Below, piece by piece: positions 1-5,352 of a stretch of 5,976 nucleotides of DNA. The stretch comes from Deltaproteobacteria bacterium (GTDB lineage Bacteria > UBA10199 > DSSB01): positions 1 to 5,976 of the forward strand of contig JAGRNM010000092.1 of the NCBI GenBank assembly GCA_020440745.1, written 5' to 3'. How positions within the stretch are numbered: position 1 is the first letter of the stretch; the number at the start of each line of letters is the position of its first letter. The position numbers and the translations under genes are program-made. The notes under the pieces are model-generated. The model made no database searches. It was not told the DNA's origin and saw nothing but the letters and a program-made list of their open reading frames with translations.

Positions 1-1163
1 ATCTTACCACTTGTCAAAAAACTTAAAGCGGCCTGTTTTTGATAATCAAACTGAGTATTAGTAAAGGGATCTTTATAATACTCTTTGGGGTTTTCTACTT
101 CATAATCAGGCGGCACTCCTTCTCCGGCAATCGACTTACCTTTAGGGGTATAATACTTGGCAATGGTAATTTTAAGACCCTGCTTATTGCCCAAATCCAT
201 CACGGTTTGCACACTACCTTTGCCAAAACTTTGCTCACCAATCAGCTTAGCCCTTTTATTATCATGAAGAGCAGCGGCCAAGATTTCCGAAGCACTGGCT
301 GAACCTTGATTAATTAAAATCACGATAGGAACCTTAAAATCTAAGCCTTCAGGAGTAGCCTCTTTGACTTCTTTAGGATAACGACGACCTTTGGTAGAGA
401 CAATGACTCCTTTTTTTAAAAACAAGTCACTGATGGACACAGCCTGATCCAAAAGACCTCCGGGATTATTGCGCACATCAATAATCACTCCTTTTAAAGT
501 ACCTGCTTGTTTTAGCAAACTTTGATAGGCTTTTACCATTTCTTCCGCTGAGTCTTCTTGAAAATTAGTAAGCCTTAGATAAGCAACCTTACCGTCTAAG
601 AGATCGGATTTAACACTTTTTACAGCGATAATATCCCTTAATAGTTTGACTTCTAGGCTTTTATTCTCGCTATCACGCCATAAGGTTAAAGTAACTGGCT
701 CTCCCTTTTTACCTCTCATCAGTTTAACCGAATCACTCAAATGCATTCCCTTAGTTGATTTGTCGTCAATTTTAATAATACGATCTCCCGGTAAAATCCC
801 AGCTTTAGCAGCTGGAGAGTCCTCAATGGGACTCACGACTGTTAAGATATCTTTTTGAATAGTAATTTCTAGACCTACCCCACCAAAACGACCATAGGTA
901 TCGACTTTAAGCGCTTGATAGTCATCTTGATTAAGATAAACCGTATAGGGATCTAAGGAACTAAGCATCCCCTGAATGGCTGCTTCTAAGGCTTTTTCCT
1001 CGTCTACCTCGCTGACGTATTCTTGGTCGGTTAAAACCCAAATACGGCTTAGGAGATTCATCATCTCATAGCTTTTGTCTGTTAGGGCATGAAGAGAAAA
1101 GGAAGTAAAAAAGCCCAATACAAAAACAAAGACAAACAAGAGACGAGAATACTGCTTCTTCAT
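1..1163 (-). CDS. ctpA: S41-family C-terminal processing protease (CtpA/CtpB type), 3' end cut by the window
   Basis: Secreted serine protease of the tail-specific/C-terminal processing family, expected to act in the periplasm on C termini of envelope proteins. The frame is open from the ATG at 1163 to the left edge, giving 387 residues. Residues 1-26 form a signal peptide (MKKQYSR, then a hydrophobic stretch rich in Phe/Val, likely cut after LHA). LDPYTVYL at 70-77 matches the family's LDPxxxYL motif. A PDZ domain follows at about 88-165 (GGVGLEI, later AGILPGDRI). The peptidase core has NNPGG and then GSASASEI with catalytic Ser290, and FGKGSVQ with catalytic Lys315 and Gln319. The Ser-to-Lys distance of 25 and Lys-to-Gln of 4 are those of known CTPs, so it should be active. 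The visible end (near FDYQKQAALSFL) resembles the usual C-terminal tail, so little is missing. It lies 82 nt after the transketolase C-subunit gene on the same strand, possibly co-transcribed. The physiological substrate cannot be read from sequence. Confidence 0.96.
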   Translation of the reverse strand, partial: MKKQYSRLLFVFVFVLGFFTSFSLHALTDKSYEMMNLLSRIWVLTDQEYVSEVDEEKALEAAIQGMLSSLDPYTVYLNQDDYQALKVDTYGRFGGVGLEITIQKDILTVVSPIEDSPAAKAGILPGDRIIKIDDKSTKGMHLSDSVKLMRGKKGEPVTLTLWRDSENKSLEVKLLRDIIAVKSVKSDLLDGKVAYLRLTNFQEDSAEEMVKAYQSLLKQAGTLKGVIIDVRNNPGGLLDQAVSISDLFLKKGVIVSTKGRRYPKEVKEATPEGLDFKVPIVILINQGSASASEILAAALHDNKRAKLIGEQSFGKGSVQTVMDLGNKQGLKITIAKYYTPKGKSIAGEGVPPDYEVENPKEYYKDPFTNTQFDYQKQAALSFLTSGK

Positions 1164-1168
1164 AAAGA

Positions 1169-1175
1169 CTCCTTT
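1169..1175 (-). promoter_or_regulatory. Shine-Dalgarno site of the CTP gene
   Basis: The minus strand reads AAAGGAG five bases before the ATG at 1163. This strong site fixes the start and places the signal peptide at the N terminus. The rest of the 82-nt gap (1176-1245) is AT-rich. I see no convincing promoter or terminator in it, so read-through from the transketolase genes is plausible. Confidence 0.8.
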
Positions 1176-1245
1176 AGACGATTCATTTAGGGGATATAAC
1201 TACTTTAACAAAAAGATGGGTTTAAAATCGATCTTAAAAATTCAC

Positions 1246-2178
1246 TTAGATTAAAGACTGGGCTTGTTTTACTAGATGATGAGGTGTCAATTGATAATGC
1301 TCTAAGAGATCCGATGCCTTACCCGACTGACCAAACTCGTCGCGCACACCAACACGATGCACTTGATAAGCGCCGTACTCTGCTAAAACCTCGGCTACTG
1401 CCGAACCCAAGCCACCCATAATCGAATGCTCCTCTACCGTCATGACTTTTCCACCACAGTAATCGGCGACTTCTTTTAAAGTCTTTTCATCTAAAGGCTT
1501 GATACTAGCCATGTTAAGTACGCTGACTTCTATACCTTGTTGCTTCAAAAGTTCAGCCGCCTCCATCGCGTAGGAAAGCATTAAACCACAAGCAACTATT
1601 GCCAAAGCCTTACCTTCTCTTAAAACCTGAGAACGGCCTAGCTGAAATAAATGGTCTTGAGGAAACAAAATTGGTGAAGCCGCCCGAGATAAACGCACAT
1701 AAACAGGCCCCGGATAATCAGCAATACTCTCAATGACCTTTGCTGTTTCTACTCCATCGGCAGGTACGATAACGGACATATTGGGAATAGCTCGCATGAT
1801 GGCAATATCTTCTACGGTTTGATGACTGGCTCCGTCTTCACCAACCGTAAGCCCTGCGTGGCTGGCACAAATTTTGACGTTAAGCTTAGGATAAGCAATG
1901 GAGTTACGGACGATTTCAAAAGCCCGACCGGTAGCAAACATAGCAAAGCTAGAGGCAAAGACGGTCTTGCCAGCTAAAGCAAAGCCAGCAGCTGTACCCA
2001 TCATGTCTTGCTCGGCTACCCCCATATTAAAAAAGCGCTCAGGATAGGCCTTGGCAAAATGAATCGTCTTTGTTGAACAACTCAAGTCAGCATCCAAAAC
2101 TACTACATCTTGGCGCTTTTTTCCCAGTTCGACTAAAGCACGACCATAAGCATCTCTTGTGGCAATTTTTTCTGACAT
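1246..2178 (-). CDS. Transketolase, C-terminal subunit (split transketolase)
   Basis: This 310-residue protein is the pyrimidine-binding plus C-terminal half of a two-gene transketolase. With the upstream subunit it would transfer two-carbon ketol units between pentose-phosphate and glycolytic sugars in the cytoplasm. The pyrimidine domain spans about residues 4-170 and contains GVAEQDM, whose Glu56 is the glutamate that activates thiamine diphosphate. It also has SSFAMFATGRAFEIVRNS and HAGLTVGEDGASHQ (His119-Gln120, equivalent to the substrate-contacting His of full-length enzymes). The C-terminal domain at about 180-310 has EEHSIMGGLGSAVAE and GVRDEFGQSGKASDLL, both typical of the split family. 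Length is normal and no key residue is missing. The ATG at 2178 is the natural start because the domain begins immediately, yet the 29 bases before it are only A and T with no Shine-Dalgarno site, so initiation may rely on an unstructured U-rich leader. A deoxyxylulose-phosphate synthase is unlikely, because that enzyme is a single chain with different motifs. Confidence 0.96.
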   Translation of the reverse strand: MSEKIATRDAYGRALVELGKKRQDVVVLDADLSCSTKTIHFAKAYPERFFNMGVAEQDMMGTAAGFALAGKTVFASSFAMFATGRAFEIVRNSIAYPKLNVKICASHAGLTVGEDGASHQTVEDIAIMRAIPNMSVIVPADGVETAKVIESIADYPGPVYVRLSRAASPILFPQDHLFQLGRSQVLREGKALAIVACGLMLSYAMEAAELLKQQGIEVSVLNMASIKPLDEKTLKEVADYCGGKVMTVEEHSIMGGLGSAVAEVLAEYGAYQVHRVGVRDEFGQSGKASDLLEHYQLTPHHLVKQAQSLI

Positions 2179-2199
2179 AAATAAAAAAATAAAATTTTT

Positions 2200-2231
2200 A
2201 AAAAAAACTTAACGTGGCTTTAATTAAAGCC
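2200..2231 (-). terminator. Intercistronic palindrome plus T8 tract (attenuator-like)
   Basis: Positions 2216-2231 are a perfect 16-bp palindrome, GGCTTTAATTAAAGCC, overlapping the stop codon of the transketolase N-subunit gene (2224-2226). In the minus-strand transcript it can fold as a 6-bp stem with an AATT loop. Eight bases later comes a run of eight T (2207-2200). The distance between stem and T run is longer than in a standard intrinsic terminator, so partial termination, 3'-end protection or a protein-binding site are all possible. Complete termination is unlikely because the next gene encodes the partner subunit. Confidence 0.4.
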
Positions 2232-3051
2232 CTCCCAACTCTTTTAAGGCAATTGCTAATTCTTCGTCATTAGGAGCCACGCCATGATATTTGGGCAAGT
2301 TTTCAAAAATCGAAACGCCCTTACCCAAAATTGTCTTGGCCAAAATCATTTTAGGTTTTCCCTCCCTAAGACGGGCCCAATCTAAAGCAGCCATGATGGC
2401 CTCCATATCATTGCCATCAATCGATCGCGTCAGCCAACCAAAGGCTTCAAATTTTTCCTTTAAAGGAGAAACATCTTTAATGTCTTTATTATAACCGTCA
2501 ATCTGAATACCATTATCATCCAAAATACCAATGCGATTGTCTAAACCACGATAGCCGGCTGTCATCGCCGCCTCCCAGAGCATGCCCTCTTGAGCCTCTC
2601 CGTCAGAGTGAAAGGAATAAGTTATAAAATCCCTAGCATCCAAACGAGCAGCCATGGCTAAACCATTACCAATGCTCATGCCCTGACCTAAAGAGCCGGT
2701 AGACATCTCAATACCCCACTCCACCTTACGCTTAGGATGACCTTGTAAAGGAGAACCCAATTGACGTAAATGCTGGAGTTCTTCCTTAGGAAAGTAACCC
2801 GCATAGGCTAAGACCACATAAAGAGCCGGACAAGTATGACCATTGGCTAAGATAAAACGATCCCTATCCTCCCAATGGGGGTTTTTAGGATCATGACGCA
2901 TAGCGTAAAAATAAAGCGCTACCATAAGATCCATCATCCCTAAAGGACCTCCCGTATGGCCACAACCTGCTTGGTGAAGCATCTTAAGACAATCAATGCG
3001 CAAAAGTCTGGCGATTTCTTTTAATTTTTCTGGATCTTGAATCGGCTGCAT
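2224..3051 (-). CDS. Transketolase, N-terminal (thiamine-diphosphate-binding) subunit
   Basis: This 275-residue protein is the pyrophosphate-binding half of a split transketolase and partner of the gene that follows 45 nt downstream. Motifs in order are AGCGHTGGPLG (His32), FILANGHTCPALY (His72), GHP followed by EMSTGSLGQG (residues 104-124), and the thiamine-diphosphate/metal motif SDGEAQEG...LDDNGIQIDG. In that motif Asp150 and Asn180 are the metal ligands. YHGVAPND near the C terminus (His256) completes the set. The motif begins with Ser149 where full-length enzymes usually have Gly. I believe split enzymes tolerate this, so I do not read it as inactivating. Length matches the family, and the gene ends where the C-terminal half must begin, so this is a true split and not a frameshifted full-length gene. 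The ATG at 3051 has only a weak AGGG about six bases upstream. It is divergent from the lipoprotein gene at 3315. Confidence 0.96.
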   Translation of the reverse strand: MQPIQDPEKLKEIARLLRIDCLKMLHQAGCGHTGGPLGMMDLMVALYFYAMRHDPKNPHWEDRDRFILANGHTCPALYVVLAYAGYFPKEELQHLRQLGSPLQGHPKRKVEWGIEMSTGSLGQGMSIGNGLAMAARLDARDFITYSFHSDGEAQEGMLWEAAMTAGYRGLDNRIGILDDNGIQIDGYNKDIKDVSPLKEKFEAFGWLTRSIDGNDMEAIMAALDWARLREGKPKMILAKTILGKGVSIFENLPKYHGVAPNDEELAIALKELGGL

Positions 3052-3213
3052 ATCGTCCCTACCTCACTATCGGTGCAAAGCCAGCCAGTCAACTAGAATT
3101 GAAGCTCTTTACGGACTTACTGCAAAGAATAACAGGTCCATCATAGGTAAATTCTTAATTTCTGGCTCACTTAAGCCCGGGATCAAAAAGTAAGCAAATT
3201 TTAGATAAAAAAT

Positions 3214-3241
3214 AAAAAAACCCTAAGCCCCTCTTGAGCTT
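3214..3241 (-). terminator. Minus-oriented terminator-like hairpin upstream of the transketolase genes
   Basis: Read on the minus strand, AAGCTC (3241-3236) pairs with GGGCTT (3230-3225), including one G-U pair, around a 5-nt loop. After AGGG there is a run of seven T (3220-3214). On the plus strand the G-U pair becomes a C-A mismatch, so the structure favours the minus direction. It could stop antisense transcription coming out of the lipoprotein gene or act in a long transketolase leader. It is short and unproven. Confidence 0.3.
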
Positions 3242-3261
3242 TTTTCTATTTCCTGTATAAG
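3234..3261 (+). promoter_or_regulatory. Candidate sigma70-type promoter of the lipoprotein gene
   Basis: TTGAGC (3234-3239) and TATAAG (3256-3261) are separated by 16 bp, close to the TTGACA/TATAAT consensus. Transcription would start near 3268, giving a leader of roughly 45 nt before the ATG at 3315. A second -10-like TATATT at 3284-3289 lacks a good -35. AT-rich surroundings make false positives easy. Confidence 0.4.
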
Positions 3262-3300
3262 CAAAGAAAAAAGACCTCTAGATTATATTTTATCTATTTT

Positions 3301-3306
3301 AAAGGA
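3301..3306 (+). promoter_or_regulatory. Shine-Dalgarno site of the lipoprotein gene
   Basis: AAAGGA lies eight bases before the ATG at 3315. It supports this start, which directly precedes the lipoprotein signal peptide. Confidence 0.75.
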
Positions 3307-3314
3307 TCTTCCCC

Positions 3315-5000
3315 ATGAAACGCTTTTCTCTGTGTTTAACTCTTACCTTAATATTAAGTGCCTGCGGAGGAAACTCATCCACCGGCCCCAACTCTAATCA
3401 TTCTCCACAAGCCGGCGATCCACCCGATATTGAAGTACTTTGCACAGGCATCGATGCCGTGGACACCAGCAGTCCTAGTGTCAGCCTCAGTGGAGCTAGC
3501 TGTACAGAAAGTGACTTAAGAAACGCCATCAGCGGTGGCGGCATAGTGGTGGCCGACTGCGATACCATTAACCTTAGTGAGCAACTTGTTATCAACCAAG
3601 ACTTAGTCTTAGACGGTCAGGGAAGTCTCATTTTAGATGGGGGACACAACACCCGCATTCTGACCAAAAACCCAGGAGTAAATCTCACTTTGCAAGGCAT
3701 GACCTTACAAAACGGCCAAGCCCCTGACGCCATTGCGGCTGGCGCTACTCAGGCAAATTGGTTTGAATACGCAGGAGGCTGCGCCACTATCCTCAGTCAT
3801 AATACCGGCGGTACCTTTACAGCTAAGCAAGTTCAATTTCTTAACTGCGCCACAGGCCCTCACAGTATGGATGGAACGCAAATTTTAGATAGTGGCACGG
3901 GCGGTGGCATTTATCTTTTTCATGTTACGGACGCAATTTTTGACGAAGTAGTTTTTGATGGCAATCAGGCTACCAATGGTGGCGGCATTGGCAGCTTAGG
4001 CAGTAGTGTTAAAATTACCAACAGTGTCCTTAATGACAACACCGCCCTCAAAGATAATATGAGCGCTAATACTAACCAAGGTTTTGGTGGAGCTTATTAT
4101 ACAGACGGAACCGAACGCAGTCCCAAAAACGGTGACAACTATTTTATTAGCTGCGGCAATAAGTTTACCAACAATATAGCCGACGACTCCGGCGGCGGGA
4201 TTATGTTTTTTATTAGAGCGGAAAAAGACACGGATTTTATTGTGGACCGCACCCTTTTTCAAGGAAACCAAGCAGGCTTAAGTGCCACTGGACCAGAGTC
4301 TGGTGGTGCTATTTATGCTTATCGGGTCCCCGGTGTCACTCTAACAGGAGTACCCGACGAAGGACCGGATAGTTTTATTGTCAGCAACTCTGCTTTTATT
4401 AATAACCAAGCTTTTTGGGGTGGAGGCGGAATTTATTTTCAAAACTGGTACTCTGACAATTATCCCTTTACCGGCGCCATCTACAACAATACTTTTTATG
4501 GCAATCAAGGCTTAAGCACCGACCAAAGCACAGCCAGTGGCGGCGCTATTTCGGGCCTAGGCATCTGGATGCCCATTAGTTATTCCACCTTTGCAGAAAA
4601 CAGCCACGCCAGCTGGGGTGGTGGGGTTTCCATTAGTTCCGGCGAAGTACCCCTGCATAATAATCTTTTTTATAACAACTATGCGCCTACTTTTTTAGGC
4701 GATCCCAACCAAGCCCCCAGTGAGCATATCCATGGCAATGGTATCCTCGTTAACCCGGCGGAAAGCGAACATTTTGGCAATCTTTATTACCCAACTCGCC
4801 AAGTTGTTGGGGCTACTGTGATGGACCAAGACCCGCTGCTCTTAAGTCTAGACGAAACCTCTGGTCCCACGCCTTTTTTACCTTTAGACCCCACAAGCAT
4901 TGCCATTGGAAAAGCCACACCTCTAGCAGAAATCACTACCGACCAGCTAGGTACCACCCGGGACTCCACACCGGACATTGGAGCTTATGAAGCTCCCTAA
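3315..5000 (+). CDS. Predicted lipoprotein: beta-helix protein with Pmp-like GG[A/G]I and FxxN repeats and a choice-of-anchor-Q-like C terminus
   Basis: This is a 561-residue exported protein. Residues 1-16 are a lipoprotein signal peptide ending in LSA before Cys17. Gly18 follows, so no Asp inner-membrane retention signal is seen and outer-membrane placement is likely. A Ser/Asn/Gly/Pro-rich linker runs to about residue 40. Residues 63-72 (C...LRNAI) and the following INLSEQLVINQDLVLDGQG resemble the start of CSLREA-type beta-helix proteins. From about 150 to 460 the chain is beta-helix-like. It has eight GG[A/G][I/V/Y]-type turns (starting at 196, 222, 258, 293, 330, 369, 409, 435) and seven FxxN motifs (at 214, 284, 315, 361, 394, 426, 452). 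These tetrapeptides typify chlamydial Pmp passengers, but the autotransporter barrel is absent. The end, DQLGTTR...DIGAYEAP (543-561), resembles the choice-of-anchor-Q domain, with no sorting signal after it. Six Cys follow Cys17 (43, 63, 82, 156, 177, 280). No catalytic residues can be assigned. Adhesion or glycan binding is only an inference. The gene is divergent from transketolase and convergent with a broken small gene, so it is probably monocistronic. Confidence 0.9.
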   Translation: MKRFSLCLTLTLILSACGGNSSTGPNSNHSPQAGDPPDIEVLCTGIDAVDTSSPSVSLSGASCTESDLRNAISGGGIVVADCDTINLSEQLVINQDLVLDGQGSLILDGGHNTRILTKNPGVNLTLQGMTLQNGQAPDAIAAGATQANWFEYAGGCATILSHNTGGTFTAKQVQFLNCATGPHSMDGTQILDSGTGGGIYLFHVTDAIFDEVVFDGNQATNGGGIGSLGSSVKITNSVLNDNTALKDNMSANTNQGFGGAYYTDGTERSPKNGDNYFISCGNKFTNNIADDSGGGIMFFIRAEKDTDFIVDRTLFQGNQAGLSATGPESGGAIYAYRVPGVTLTGVPDEGPDSFIVSNSAFINNQAFWGGGGIYFQNWYSDNYPFTGAIYNNTFYGNQGLSTDQSTASGGAISGLGIWMPISYSTFAENSHASWGGGVSISSGEVPLHNNLFYNNYAPTFLGDPNQAPSEHIHGNGILVNPAESEHFGNLYYPTRQVVGATVMDQDPLLLSLDETSGPTPFLPLDPTSIAIGKATPLAEITTDQLGTTRDSTPDIGAYEAP

Positions 5001-5271
5001 TCCTTGGGCTCTTTTGGTTTGGTTTTTTTAAGTATCTTGTTAGCCTGGAGGCTCTTTAGAGAGTCTTTTAAAAAAGCCGCTTCTTTATCGGTGAAAGTTA
5101 AATTTTTTGCCACGGAGCAATCCTATTCTCAAACGTTCCCATGGGGATTTTTCTAAATAATTGCAAAGTATGCCAAACATTTCGCGGATCTACTTGAGGA
5201 AACTTTTTTATAATCTCTTCTACTTATTTACGAAGCTCTTTAACTTTTTTTATAGAGTTTAGAGAGGACAT
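4997..5271 (-). pseudogene. Decayed small gene: one in-frame stop and two frameshifts, unknown family
   Basis: The ATG at 5271 opens 15 codons (MSSLNSIKKVKELRK) and then meets TAA at 5226-5224. The same frame continues as VEEIIKKFPQ and VDPRNVWHTLQL. Dropping one T from the TTT at 5157-5155 moves into a frame reading LEKSPWERLRIGLLRGK. Dropping one A from the A6 run at 5108-5103 moves into LTFTDKEAAFLKDSL and then KSLQANKILKK, to a TAG at 4999-4997. Joined, with TAA read as a former CAA (Gln), this makes one coherent, charged, mostly helical protein of about 90 residues with no signal peptide. The pieces fit in order without a gap, which supports one original gene. Both indels are in homopolymers, so sequencing error could explain them but not the stop. 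Alternatively, the last part could be a separate 38-codon ORF starting at GTG 5113. I cannot name the family. It lies downstream of murI on the same strand with no clear Shine-Dalgarno site, and its stop overlaps the lipoprotein stop. Confidence 0.6.
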
Positions 5272-5303
5272 ATTCAATATGTACTAAAACTTAGAGCTAA
5301 GAT

Positions 5304-5342
5304 CAAGGTCAAGGCAAGAAGCTTAAGACCTTGCAAGGTCAA
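5304..5342. repeat. CAAGGTC direct and inverted repeat cluster after murI
   Basis: CAAGGTCAA occurs at 5304-5312 and again at 5334-5342. An inverted copy, GACCTTG, lies at 5327-5333. The inverted copy abuts the second direct copy, giving a perfect 14-bp palindrome (5327-5340). It can instead pair with the first copy across a 16-nt loop. It sits 13-52 nt past the murI stop, so it may form the 3' end of the murI transcript, but no proper T tract follows on the minus strand. A near-palindrome CTTAG-AG-CTAAG (5290-5301) lies next to it. Confidence 0.5.
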
Positions 5343-5352
5343 CGACTTAAAA

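Larger units (their letters stand above)
3052..3314. other. Divergent intergenic region between transketolase and lipoprotein genes
   Basis: These 263 bp hold no credible coding gene and no tRNA-like structure. Besides the plus-strand promoter, the minus-oriented hairpin and the ribosome-binding site listed separately, a weak minus-strand promoter candidate for the transketolase genes is visible. Its TTGACT (3092-3087) and GATAGT (3071-3066) are separated by only 15 nt, which would leave an almost absent leader. A perfect minus-strand TATAAT also occurs at 3287-3282 but lacks a -35 match and lies about 230 nt from the gene. An 11-codon minus-strand ORF (ATGATG near 3148) is probably chance. 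Confidence 0.5.

Noticed and set aside
646..858. Plus-strand open frame of 70 codons opposite the protease gene.
   Set aside because: It lies fully antisense to the PDZ region of the well-supported protease, and its translation shows no recognisable domain. The same holds for the plus-strand frames at 39-302 and 2291-2494.
2430..2480. A frameshift between the transketolase halves (single broken transketolase gene).
   Set aside because: The N-subunit continues through its full C-terminal motifs (YHGVAPND) to a natural stop at 2224-2226, and the C-subunit begins with its own domain after a 45-nt gap. This is the normal split arrangement.
3071..3096. CGGTGCAAAGCC on the plus strand resembles the core of a GEMM (cyclic-di-GMP) riboswitch.
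   Set aside because: The partner GGCAAACC strand, the GAAA tetraloop stem and the second helix are all missing. The upstream part would also have to lie inside the transketolase start region.
3996..4271. Minus-strand open frame of 91 codons inside the lipoprotein gene.
   Set aside because: It is a shadow of the Gly/Asn-rich repeats on the other strand, with no ribosome-binding site and no family features. The frames at 3398-3595 and 4787-4978 are rejected for the same reason.
5042..5063. Short stems (AGCC-TGGA-GGCT, and CTCT-TT-AGAG) after the lipoprotein stop as a terminator.
   Set aside because: The stems are four to five pairs with no adjacent long T run on the plus strand, and they lie within the decayed minus-strand gene, whose coding sequence explains them.
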